The notes beneath the pieces are model-generated. The model was not told the DNA's origin, ran no database searches, and saw nothing but the letters and a program-made list of their open reading frames with translations. Source: Leuconostocaceae bacterium ESL0958 (GTDB taxonomy: Bacteria; Bacillota; Bacilli; Lactobacillales; Lactobacillaceae). Taken from it: a DNA stretch of 64,000 nucleotides. The position numbers and the translations under genes were made by a program. Where the stretch lies: NCBI GenBank assembly GCA_029433265.1, contig JAQTHT010000001.1, forward strand, positions 206,667 to 270,666, in the 5' to 3' direction. This document shows, piece after piece, positions 54,582 through 61,076 of this stretch (its first letter is position 1; every line of letters starts with the position of its first letter).

Positions 54582-54815
54582 TTATTTTGCCCGGTAGTTA
54601 TAGCGCTCGCTCTTGACGACGATGCGCTTTTGCAAGAGCGCTTCTTTTTCATGATGGGTTGGTTGATAGCTTTGCTTTTTTGCTAGTGCAATCCGTTGGT
54701 CCCGGTTGTTCAAGATGTTGTCCCGGTAACCAAGGAAGAAGGCTTGGATTTTCACCTTTTTCTTGGAGAGCCCGTGGCGTACATAATCGCCGGTAGATGA
54801 TACTGGTAAATTCAT
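54582..54815 (-). CDS. Small basic protein, unknown function
   Basis: 77 residues, rich in Lys, Arg, Gln and Tyr, no membrane segment. It begins MNLPVSSTGDYVRHGLSKKK and contains NILNNRDQRIALAKKQSYQ. Strong CAGGAGG site at proper spacing and a dedicated terminator show it is expressed as a single-gene unit. No family recognised. Confidence 0.7.
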   Translation of the reverse strand: MNLPVSSTGDYVRHGLSKKKVKIQAFFLGYRDNILNNRDQRIALAKKQSYQPTHHEKEALLQKRIVVKSERYNYRAK

Positions 54816-54920
54816 AGTGAACCTCCTGTTTTAAGCTACTTTCAGTATAGGGACTTTTGCTTCTTTTTGCTGTTAACTTAGTAAATCATAACCTTCTTAA
54901 GGCTTTCTTAAAGAATGCTC

Positions 54921-54929
54921 TTGTATAAT
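54921..54929 (+). promoter_or_regulatory. -10 promoter of the Xer gene (leaderless start)
   Basis: TTGTATAAT with the box (54924-54929) ending 6 nt before the ATG at 54936. No Shine-Dalgarno sequence in AGGATT between them at a usable distance. Confidence 0.55.
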
Positions 54930-54935
54930 AGGATT

Positions 54936-55874
54936 ATGGATAATCAAGCAGCAAAAGCACAATACCAACGGTACTTAACCGCGGAGCGGGGCTATTCTCC
55001 TGAAACCAGCAAAGCCTATCTGCAGGATATTGCCGGCTTTCAGGACTATTTGACGGCCTCTGGCGGCTTTACGGGTTTTGACCAAGTCGAGCAGTTGGAC
55101 GTCCGGGTCTATTTGGGTGCCCTGTATGACCAGGCATTAGCCCGAACGACCATCGCTCGTAAAATTTCCGCCCTACGCGGATTCTATAGCTTTTTGCAAG
55201 AAGAAGGGCAGGTTCAGGATAATCCCTTTGCCAACGTGGCCCTGCGGAAACATCAAGCCCATTTACCCGAATTCTTCTATGAGGACGAGCTGACCCAACT
55301 ATTTCAGAGCGCCTATGCCAAGCAAGACCATCCGCTTTGGCAGCGGGATGCAGCCCTTTTGGAATTTCTTTTTGCTACGGGCGTTCGGGTCTCGGAGTTG
55401 GTCGGGTTGCAGGTCAAGGATCTGGACATGGCCCAGCAACTCGTCTTAGTCCATGGGAAAGGGCAAAAGGACCGGATCCTGCCCTTTGGTTCTTATGCTA
55501 AAAAAGCGTTGCAGCAGTACTTAACAGATTGCCGGCCAGCCTTAGTAGCTAAACAGCGGCCAGTTGGGAACGACCAGGCAGTTTTTTTGAACCAGCGGGG
55601 TCAGCCTCTGACAGCAGCAGGGGTGACCTATATCCTCCAGCAGTTAATGAACCGGACTAGTTTGACGGGGCAAATGCATCCCCACATGCTGCGCCATTCT
55701 TTTGCCACGGCCCTGCTCAATCGGGGGGCCGACATGCGAACGGTTCAGGAACTCTTAGGACATGCCAATTTATCAACAACACAGATTTATACCCACGTGT
55801 CGAACGCGACCCTCCAAAGTTCTTACCAGCATTTTTTCCCGCGGGCACAGCGGTCACAAGAGGATGATGTTTGA
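54936..55874 (+). CDS. XerC/XerD-type tyrosine recombinase
   Basis: 312 residues. N-terminal SAM-like core-binding domain (about 1-105), then the catalytic domain with Arg151 (GVRVSEL), Lys175 (HGKGQKDR), His250-Arg253 (HPHMLRHSFA), His276 and the nucleophile Tyr285 (IYTHVS). Full catalytic set, length typical for chromosome-dimer resolution. XerC versus XerD cannot be decided here. Start at ATG 54936, directly after the -10 box. Confidence 0.9.
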   Translation: MDNQAAKAQYQRYLTAERGYSPETSKAYLQDIAGFQDYLTASGGFTGFDQVEQLDVRVYLGALYDQALARTTIARKISALRGFYSFLQEEGQVQDNPFANVALRKHQAHLPEFFYEDELTQLFQSAYAKQDHPLWQRDAALLEFLFATGVRVSELVGLQVKDLDMAQQLVLVHGKGQKDRILPFGSYAKKALQQYLTDCRPALVAKQRPVGNDQAVFLNQRGQPLTAAGVTYILQQLMNRTSLTGQMHPHMLRHSFATALLNRGADMRTVQELLGHANLSTTQIYTHVSNATLQSSYQHFFPRAQRSQEDDV

Positions 55875-55903
55875 TAGCAGCCAAGCTTTTGGCGCAAGGA
55901 TAG

Positions 55904-56551
55904 ATGATGCAAAAATTGAATTATGACCACCAAAGTGCTTGGACCTACACGAGCAATTATGAACAGCAGTCACCGATTGCTTTTTCACAAAAAGACCAGC
56001 AACTGGGGGACCTGTGGCAACTGGACACCGCTGCGTTAACTCTGGGTCACTTACGGAATCAGGTAGCCGTCATTGGTCGCCAGTTTTACTGTGAAGACCA
56101 GGCCAGCCTAGTGTTGAACGGGCGTTCTTGGTCACTCTTGCGCTTTCACATTCATGATGGCGCAGAGCACGTCCTGGATGGCCACCGAGCGGCGGCTGAG
56201 CTGCACTTTGTTTGTCAAAACGAAGCCGGGGCCACCATGGTTTTAGCCCTTTTCGCCGAAGCCAGTCCAACAGCGCCCGACCAATTCGCTGGACTGCTGG
56301 CCCCAGAACCAAAACTGGCAGCGGATTGGTTGCAACAAGCATTGCACCAACAGACCAAGGTAGTGACCTATACGGGCACGTTGACTACGCCACCCATTTT
56401 AGGGCCTGTGACTTGGCTACTTTTTCCAAAGACCATTGCCCTTAGTCCAGCAGATTTGGCGTTGTTCAAAGCCGATTATCCAGACAATCACCGGGCCTGT
56501 CAGCCCCTGGCAGGACGGTCGATTATACAGCATCCGCTGCAGTTGACTTAG
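55904..56551 (+). CDS. Alpha-class carbonic anhydrase, cytoplasmic
   Basis: 215 residues. Interconverts CO2 and bicarbonate. Zinc ligands: His82 and His84 (FHIH) and His101 (AELHFV), with GAEH after the first pair; QSPI near residue 22 and TLTTPPILGPVTW near 159-171 (Thr161/162 equivalent to the active-site Thr pair). There is no signal peptide, whereas most bacterial alpha enzymes are exported. Start ATG 55904 or 55907, AAGGAT upstream. It follows the Xer gene by 29 bp. Confidence 0.85.
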   Translation: MMQKLNYDHQSAWTYTSNYEQQSPIAFSQKDQQLGDLWQLDTAALTLGHLRNQVAVIGRQFYCEDQASLVLNGRSWSLLRFHIHDGAEHVLDGHRAAAELHFVCQNEAGATMVLALFAEASPTAPDQFAGLLAPEPKLAADWLQQALHQQTKVVTYTGTLTTPPILGPVTWLLFPKTIALSPADLALFKADYPDNHRACQPLAGRSIIQHPLQLT

Positions 56552-56560
56552 GGCCGCCAA

Positions 56561-56589
56561 TTGTCTTTCCTGCCAAAGCATAGTAAAAT
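56561..56589 (+). promoter_or_regulatory. Promoter of the aldose epimerase gene (leaderless start)
   Basis: TTGTCT (56561-56566), 17 bp, TAAAAT (56584-56589). The ATG at 56596 is 6 nt after the -10 box, at the expected transcription start. Confidence 0.65.
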
Positions 56590-56595
56590 AAAAAC

Positions 56596-57471
56596 ATGAT
56601 TACACTCGAAAATGACCAATTAAAAGTGACTTTAAACCCTTTTGGTGCCGAACTCACAGCTGTCTATAACAAGATGGCCGATTTAGAGTATATTTGGTAT
56701 GGCGACCCCAAATACTGGGGCCGCCATGCCCCCAATCTCTTTCCCATCGTGGGCCGTTTGCAGGGGGATCAGTACCGCCTAGCGGGACAGACTTACTATA
56801 TGAACCAACACGGCTTTGCCCGGAACATGACCTTTGACGTCGTGTCCCAGAGTAATGACAGCGTTCGTTTTCGTTTGACTGATTCCGAATCTACTTGGCG
56901 AATTTACCCCTTTGCCTTTCAATTTGACGTCGTGTTTACGCTGGTAGGAACGGTGGTGAAGGTGGACTATGAGGTCTTTAACCCCAGTGAGACGGAGTCC
57001 CTTTTCTTCTCAGTGGGCGGCCATCCGGCCTTTAACTTACCCCTGGATGGCGGGAAGTTCTCTGACTACTATTTGTCAATCAGTCCTGAAAAAGTCTATG
57101 ACCGCCTGCGGTTGATTGGCCCTTATTCCAATCCGAACCAGCCAGTGCCATTCAATGCCAACATTCCCTTACGGTTGCGGCAAGAAGATTACCACGATGA
57201 TGCCATCATTTTGAAGCTGGATCGACAGAGGACCACCTTCTTACTGGCCCGTTTGGCTAACCAACACGGGATGGAAATGACGGTTGAAAATGCCCAGTAT
57301 TTGGGTATTTGGACACCAGCAGGGAAGAACGCCCCCTTTATCGCCATTGAGCCTTGGTGGGGCATTGCAGACACGGTGGATGCCACCGGGAACTTTAAGG
57401 AAAAGTTTGGCGCCAACGTACTGGCTGCGGGGGATGCATTTACTGGTTCTTATGAAATGAATTTCTTCTAA
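56596..57471 (+). CDS. Aldose 1-epimerase family protein (LacX-like)
   Basis: 291 residues. Beta-sandwich mutarotase-like enzyme. It starts MITLENDQLKVTLNPFGAELTAVYNK, then APNLFPIVGRLQGDQYRL and QHGFARNMTF (His of the active site), with GGHPAFNLPLDGG in the middle. Resembles LacX of the Lactococcus lac cluster. Sugar substrate unknown. No ribosome site: initiation would be leaderless. Confidence 0.88.
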   Translation: MITLENDQLKVTLNPFGAELTAVYNKMADLEYIWYGDPKYWGRHAPNLFPIVGRLQGDQYRLAGQTYYMNQHGFARNMTFDVVSQSNDSVRFRLTDSESTWRIYPFAFQFDVVFTLVGTVVKVDYEVFNPSETESLFFSVGGHPAFNLPLDGGKFSDYYLSISPEKVYDRLRLIGPYSNPNQPVPFNANIPLRLRQEDYHDDAIILKLDRQRTTFLLARLANQHGMEMTVENAQYLGIWTPAGKNAPFIAIEPWWGIADTVDATGNFKEKFGANVLAAGDAFTGSYEMNFF

Positions 57472-57492
57472 AATGAATGCAAGGGGAGTAGC

Positions 57493-58383
57493 ATGACATT
57501 TTCAACAGTATTACAAGATAAGGCAGCCATCAACCAAGCGCTTTTGGCTGTCCCGATGGCACTGGGGCCGAATGAAAAGTTGACCCCCTTTCAAAATGCA
57601 CTAGCGACTCAAAATCCGGATGCGGTCATTTGGCAAGCGGATACAATTGCCGATGACTTCTCCAAGGAAGTGGTTTGGGATCAGGTCAAGGAAGCCGGGG
57701 CTCAGGCCCTGGCAGAAGGGGACCTATCTGCTATGGCCAAGGCGGCCAAGAAGGCAGAATTGGACCAGGCCCAGCAGGAATTTTTGGCGAACTGGCCGGC
57801 CATGCAGGTGCAAATTGTTGAAGAACTGTTAGCCAATGCCGTGCAGACAGCAGGGGACCACTTCCTGTTATTGGCCTATGATCGACAAGACGAAGGTGGC
57901 CAGGGCGAAATGAGTCCGGCCGACCAGACCTTCTTTTTGGTCACCGCTTTAAAAGCCAGTCAGGGCCGGATTGCAGCCGTCTACTTGCCCGCTGACCTAG
58001 ATGAAAATTTGCAGGAAAAGATTCAAGTAGCCGCCAAGGAAGCGGGGGCTTCGGTCATTATCACGAAGGCCTTGACCGATCCTAGTCCGAAAGCCATTGC
58101 TCAAGCCTTTGAGCAAGGCCAGGCAGCCGGCGCTGACCTGGTTAACTTGGCTATCGATGGGGCCAGTTTGAGCGATTACTCTCTGGCCGACATTGAAGAT
58201 GCGTTGTCCGCCTTGCCAAGCGAGCAGGGAACTCAGCCAATGGTCACGTTGACCGGTTTGCTGGCCAAGGATCAAGTAGAAGCTTGGTTGGTTTGGCCGT
58301 CCGCTATCGTTACCTTGGCTTTGGGCGAACGTTATCAGACGGCTAAAATTAAGAGTACGGTAGCGGAAATTGGCTGGAGTTAA
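57493..58383 (+). CDS. Hypothetical protein, 296 residues
   Basis: Not recognised. Acidic, Ala/Gln-rich, no signal peptide or membrane segment. The second half reads like alternating beta strands and helices (RIAAVYLPADLDENLQEKIQVAAKEAGASVIITKAL and GADLVNLAIDGASLSD), suggesting a Rossmann or TIM-barrel-like fold, but no catalytic motif is visible. It follows the epimerase by 21 bp with an AAGGGGAG site, so it probably belongs to the same transcript. Confidence 0.75.
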   Translation: MTFSTVLQDKAAINQALLAVPMALGPNEKLTPFQNALATQNPDAVIWQADTIADDFSKEVVWDQVKEAGAQALAEGDLSAMAKAAKKAELDQAQQEFLANWPAMQVQIVEELLANAVQTAGDHFLLLAYDRQDEGGQGEMSPADQTFFLVTALKASQGRIAAVYLPADLDENLQEKIQVAAKEAGASVIITKALTDPSPKAIAQAFEQGQAAGADLVNLAIDGASLSDYSLADIEDALSALPSEQGTQPMVTLTGLLAKDQVEAWLVWPSAIVTLALGERYQTAKIKSTVAEIGWS

Positions 58384-58390
58384 TCTTGCT

Positions 58391-58419
58391 TTGCTCAGCA
58401 ATTACGAATCTGTTATAAT
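58391..58419 (+). promoter_or_regulatory. Promoter of a candidate small RNA
   Basis: TTGCTC (58391-58396), 17 bp, TATAAT (58414-58419): one of the best promoters in the window, with no gene behind it. Confidence 0.75.
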
Positions 58420-58425
58420 AATCTT

Positions 58426-58483
58426 GACCAACTGAGGTAGTATCTATCTACCTACCCGGCAACCACTTCGGTTGCCGTTTTTT
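58426..58483 (+). ncRNA. Candidate small RNA, about 58 nt
   Basis: Begins at the promoter above and consists of two perfect hairpins: AGGTAG/CTACCT with a 7-nt loop (58435-58453) and the terminator CGGCAACC/GGTTGCCG with a 5-nt loop and six T (58457-58483). It has no open frame with a ribosome site. The exposed ACCC between the stems could act as a seed. Unknown role; not recognised as a named family. Confidence 0.5.
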
Positions 58484-58566
58484 GTGGCCAAACTTGTCAG
58501 TTCGCTAATGAATGGCATGAACTGAAACAAGCGAGGCTGCATGATCCTTTATGCTATCATAAAGGC

Positions 58567-58690
58567 GTAAGAAAAAGGCACTAGCTGGCACTAGTGCCTT
58601 CCTAGCGAACCCGTATAACGGTGGCTAGCCTTAGTTATTAGTAATAAATAACCATCATCGGCTCGCAAAAGTAGAGATGGTTATTTTTTT
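58567..58690 (+). ncRNA. Antisense-RNA-like element, copy 1
   Basis: Three stems: AGGCACTAG/CTAGTGCCT (variable), CTAGC...GCTAG enclosing CCG/CGG, and the terminator ATAACCATC/GATGGTTAT with seven T. It is about 124 nt, preceded by TGCTATCAT inside the palindrome CCTTTATG-CTAT-CATAAAGG (58546-58565). It matches copy 2 at 59581-59705 closely except in stem 1, where both arms changed together. No intact toxin frame was found on the opposite strand next to this copy. Confidence 0.6.
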
Positions 58691-58843
58691 GACTTAGCAG
58701 TTTTGCGTGGCGTTCGAATTAAACTTGTAGTCCGTCTACAATAAATCCGAGTTTTTCACTTTCCACTCCTGACCTATGAACATAATATATTATTTAGAAA
58801 TAGTCTACATATAAATAGAAATCATTCGTCATTTTATACGTAT

Positions 58844-58871
58844 TTAACACGTGATGATTGTATGCTACAAT
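58844..58871 (+). promoter_or_regulatory. Promoter and possible operator of hicAB
   Basis: TTAACA (58844-58849), 16 bp, TACAAT (58866-58871; extended TGC). The area contains the palindromes ATACGTAT and CACGTG and the dyad TGTAT-ATACA, candidate binding sites for HicB. Confidence 0.55.
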
Positions 58872-58891
58872 ACACGTATGGGAGAAAAGCG

Positions 58892-59068
58892 ATGCAACGA
58901 AGGGCGGTTGAACAACGCTTTAAAAAAGCTGGTTGGTCGTTGAAGAGGCACGGGGCTAATCATGATATTTGGCAATCCAAAGATGGTCAGCATATGGAAA
59001 GATTACCTCGTCATCCAAAATTCAACGACAAATTAGCACAAGCGTTATTTAAAAAACATGGTATTTAA
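58892..59068 (+). CDS. hicA: HicA-type mRNA interferase toxin
   Basis: 58 residues with a double-stranded RNA-binding-like fold. KKAGWSLKRHGANHDIW contains the catalytic His (His24 region), followed by RHPKFNDKLAQALFKKHGI. Ribosome-dependent or independent mRNA cleavage is the known family activity. The start is ATG 58892 behind GGGAGAAAAG. AT-rich compared with flanking genes, suggesting acquisition by transfer. hicB follows 40 bp later. Confidence 0.88.
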   Translation: MQRRAVEQRFKKAGWSLKRHGANHDIWQSKDGQHMERLPRHPKFNDKLAQALFKKHGI

Positions 59069-59108
59069 ACCATCTTTTGGCGCATATATATTAGCATAGG
59101 AGGTTATT

Positions 59109-59507
59109 ATGACTGATACTGTTATTTATCCTATTATTATTACCCCAACTGAAAGTAAAGATTGCCGCTACTTTGTGGAAATTCCAGATGTTGATGGCTT
59201 CACAGAAGCAAACACAATAGAAGAATCGTTAGAAATGGCCAGGGGTTATATTGGCGAAATGGCTATTGATTATCAAGATATTGGAGAGACCCTACCTCCT
59301 TCTAATAAAACGTTACCAATCGTTACAGATCCCAATGCCTTGGTTACATTGATTGATGTTAATATTGATGACTACATCAGAAAACACGATAATCGGTTGG
59401 TTAAGAAAACACTGACAATCCCTAATTATTTAAACGAATTAGCAAAAGAACGGCATGTCAACTTTTCACGTGTATTAGTAGATGCGCTTCAAAAACAATT
59501 AAACTAA
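59109..59507 (+). CDS. hicB: HicB-type antitoxin
   Basis: 132 residues. N-terminal degraded-RNase-H-like domain (YPIIITPTESKDCRYFVEIPDVDGFTEANTIEESLEMARGYI) and a C-terminal ribbon-helix-helix type region (KKTLTIPNYLNELAKERHVNFSRVLVDALQKQL) for DNA binding and autoregulation. It neutralises HicA. AGGAGG site. AT-rich like hicA. Confidence 0.88.
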   Translation: MTDTVIYPIIITPTESKDCRYFVEIPDVDGFTEANTIEESLEMARGYIGEMAIDYQDIGETLPPSNKTLPIVTDPNALVTLIDVNIDDYIRKHDNRLVKKTLTIPNYLNELAKERHVNFSRVLVDALQKQLN

Positions 59508-59546
59508 AATTTTCAAATATTGAACAGTAGTAGGCGTTTATAAGAT

Positions 59547-59574
59547 TTGTTCTTTTGCTTCTTGGTGGTACAAT
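59547..59574 (+). promoter_or_regulatory. Promoter of antisense RNA copy 2
   Basis: TTGTTC (59547-59552), 16 bp, TACAAT (59569-59574). Confidence 0.6.
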
Positions 59575-59580
59575 GAAGAC

Positions 59581-59705
59581 ATAAGAAAAGCGATGTTGCT
59601 TGAACAACACCGCTTCCCTAGCAAACCCGTCAAACGGTGGCTAGCCTTAGTTATTACGAATAAATAACCATCAGCCGGTCAAAGCTTGAGATGGTTATTT
59701 TTTTT
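59581..59705 (+). ncRNA. Antisense RNA (type I antitoxin-like), copy 2
   Basis: About 125 nt. Stem 1 AAGCG-TGTTG / CAACA-CGCTT (one A-C mismatch), stem 2 CTAGC...GGCTAG enclosing CCG/CGG, and the terminator ATAACCATC/GATGGTTAT plus T run. Its 3' end overlaps the last codons of the minus-strand hydrophobic toxin gene (stop at 59695), the convergent overlap typical of TxpA/RatA-like type I systems. The overlap would let it base-pair with the toxin mRNA. Confidence 0.7.
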
Positions 59706-59799
59706 GAGCTAATTTGATCAGTTCAATAACAATGCCGATAAACGCTAGAATAAACATTCCAAACGCTAACAACAAAGTTAAGACATCCTTGTCGGACAT
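59695..59799 (-). CDS. Holin-like small toxin of a type I toxin-antitoxin system
   Basis: 34 residues: MSDKDVLTLLLAFGMFIL followed by a hydrophobic helix and a basic Gln/Lys tail ending QKK. This is the pattern of the putative holin-like toxin family (PF16935) and of Bacillus TxpA/BsrG toxins, which damage the membrane. AAAGGAG lies 9 nt before the ATG. Missed by length filters. Convergent with the antisense RNA on the plus strand. Confidence 0.78.
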   Translation of the reverse strand: MSDKDVLTLLLAFGMFILAFIGIVIELIKLAQKK

Positions 59800-59830
59800 C
59801 CAGGCTTCTCCTTTCCTAGGATAACGTGGC

Positions 59831-59848
59831 TTATGATTTTAAAATCAT
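59831..59848 (-). CDS. Five-codon leader ORF before the toxin
   Basis: ATG ATT TTA AAA TCA TAA, encoding MILKS, preceded by AAGGAGGTG, a near-perfect Shine-Dalgarno sequence. The mini-ORF start region ATGATTTTAAAATCAT is itself a perfect 16-bp palindrome. Its stop is 31 nt before the toxin ATG, so it may couple or gate toxin translation. Confidence 0.45.
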   Translation of the reverse strand: MILKS

Positions 59849-59903
59849 AGGCACCACCTCCTTTTCAGGATAGCCACCATCTTCACTTGTTCGCTATGCG
59901 GTT

Positions 59904-59912
59904 ATTATACCA
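59904..59912 (-). promoter_or_regulatory. Extended -10 promoter of the toxin mRNA
   Basis: TGGTATAAT on the minus strand gives a toxin leader of about 98 nt. The stretch 59800-60114 otherwise holds the leader, a weak remnant of the antisense element and no other gene. Confidence 0.6.
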
Positions 59913-60049
59913 TGATAAAGCCCGACATCATGCGGGTTCAGGAGGTTGATCTGATTTGTTAGACAAAAATGGCGGTGTTTGTTTGCAGTAGTGGCTAGTC
60001 GTTCAATATTGCTGTCACCATTGTTTTAGAAAAAAGCAAACAACAGGGA

Positions 60050-60087
60050 TTAGCTGTTACGAATGAATGTTTGATAGCCTTTCAAAG
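60050..60087 (+). repeat. Possible decayed third copy of the antisense element
   Basis: TTAGCTGTTACGAATGAATG and the following TAGCC..TCAAAG resemble the stretch TTAGTTATTACGAATAAATA..AGCC..TCAAAG of copy 2. The stems are not preserved. Weak similarity; could be chance. Confidence 0.3.
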
Positions 60088-60114
60088 TAGACTAAAGGAA
60101 GGACCAATTTTTGA

Positions 60115-60153
60115 TGGTGAAAAAGCCAGTGCCCATCCAGGCACTGGCTTTTA
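60115..60153 (-). terminator. Terminator of the amidase gene
   Basis: AAAAGCCAGTGCC / GGCACTGGCTTTT with a 6-nt loop. The A run on its left supplies the U run for minus-strand RNA, and it overlaps the stop codon. Confidence 0.85.
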
Positions 60154-60993
60154 TTGGATATATTGGCTGAGGCCCTGACGAATATCGCGGGCGACTTTCT
60201 GTTGGTAGCTATTTTGCCGAATGTAAGAGAAATCTTTTTTCGAATTGATGAAGCCTAGCTCTAATAAGACGGCTGGTCGACTGACATCTTTGATAACCAG
60301 ATAGGGGACAGTGTCCACGCCCCGATTTTGCAGGGGGAGGTTATTTAGAGAACGATTGAGGGTCTGGGCTAGGGTCTGTGAGTTCGCATTATAGTAGAAC
60401 TGTGAGATACCTGAAGCAGCATTGTTCTGTTCAGCCGAATCAAAGTGGAAGGAAATTTGGGCATCTGCTTGGTAGGCCTCTGCCTTCCTTGGGATATAAA
60501 GGAGGGGGACCACGACATCGGAGTCACGGACCATGAGGACCCGGGCCCCCGTTTTTTCGAGCTCTTTCTTTGTTTTTTCAGCGGTAGCCAAGGTATACGT
60601 TTTCTCGTAGTGCTTGCCATCGATGGAAATGGCCCCTGTGTCAGAGCCACCGTGACCAGCATCCAATACAAAGGTCGCTTCTGACAGGGTACTAGCCGTT
60701 TTCAGACTGGTATTGTTGGCAACCCAGGCGGCGACCCAGCCTACTTGATCATTTTTAGTGTTCTTCACACGCCACCAGCCGTTCTGTCTGGCCAGTACGA
60801 GCAACTTGGTACCAGATTTCATCGTCGTCAGCGTCCGGCTGTGGCGGTTGGGCGCGCTGTGTAAGCGGACGTCATTCGGCCTCGTCGTAAATTGGTTTTG
60901 CTTAGACAGGGAAAGAATCAACAAAAAAATCGCAAAGAGGATGACGGCGACGATGGTGGCGCCGATTTTATTTTCTTTTAACCAGGCAATCAT
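60151..60993 (-). CDS. N-acetylmuramoyl-L-alanine amidase
   Basis: 280 residues, cell-wall hydrolase. An N-terminal membrane anchor (about 10-29), an SH3b domain (about 38-95; PNDVRLHSAPNRHSRTL...GWVAAWV) and an Amidase_3 catalytic domain with zinc ligands in LDAGHGGSDTGA, a Glu after the KHYEK segment, ISFHFDS and LLELGFI. Starts behind AAAAAAGGACC. It probably cuts stem peptides from glycan strands during growth or division. Confidence 0.9.
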   Translation of the reverse strand: MIAWLKENKIGATIVAVILFAIFLLILSLSKQNQFTTRPNDVRLHSAPNRHSRTLTTMKSGTKLLVLARQNGWWRVKNTKNDQVGWVAAWVANNTSLKTASTLSEATFVLDAGHGGSDTGAISIDGKHYEKTYTLATAEKTKKELEKTGARVLMVRDSDVVVPLLYIPRKAEAYQADAQISFHFDSAEQNNAASGISQFYYNANSQTLAQTLNRSLNNLPLQNRGVDTVPYLVIKDVSRPAVLLELGFINSKKDFSYIRQNSYQQKVARDIRQGLSQYIQ

Positions 60994-61063
60994 GAACGGT
61001 CCTTTTTTCGTTAATTTCTACCATTTTACCATGATTGCTGGACACAGCGTCGGCTTCTTCCAG

Positions 61064-61069
61064 TATAAT
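61064..61069 (+). promoter_or_regulatory. -10 box of the second ABC-F gene (leaderless start)
   Basis: TATAAT, with the ATG at 61077 seven nt later. The spacer GAAGGGT has AAGGG but only 1 nt from the ATG. Confidence 0.55.
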
Positions 61070-61076
61070 GAAGGGT

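Noticed and set aside
54482..54616. Plus-strand frame starting MGLNRGERMKK
   Set aside because: It runs through the terminator hairpin of the minus-strand gene at 54582 and has no homologue-like features.
58441..58700. CRISPR-like repetition in the AT-rich island
   Set aside because: Only two copies about 1 kb apart with internal stem structure and a terminator; no spacers or cas genes.
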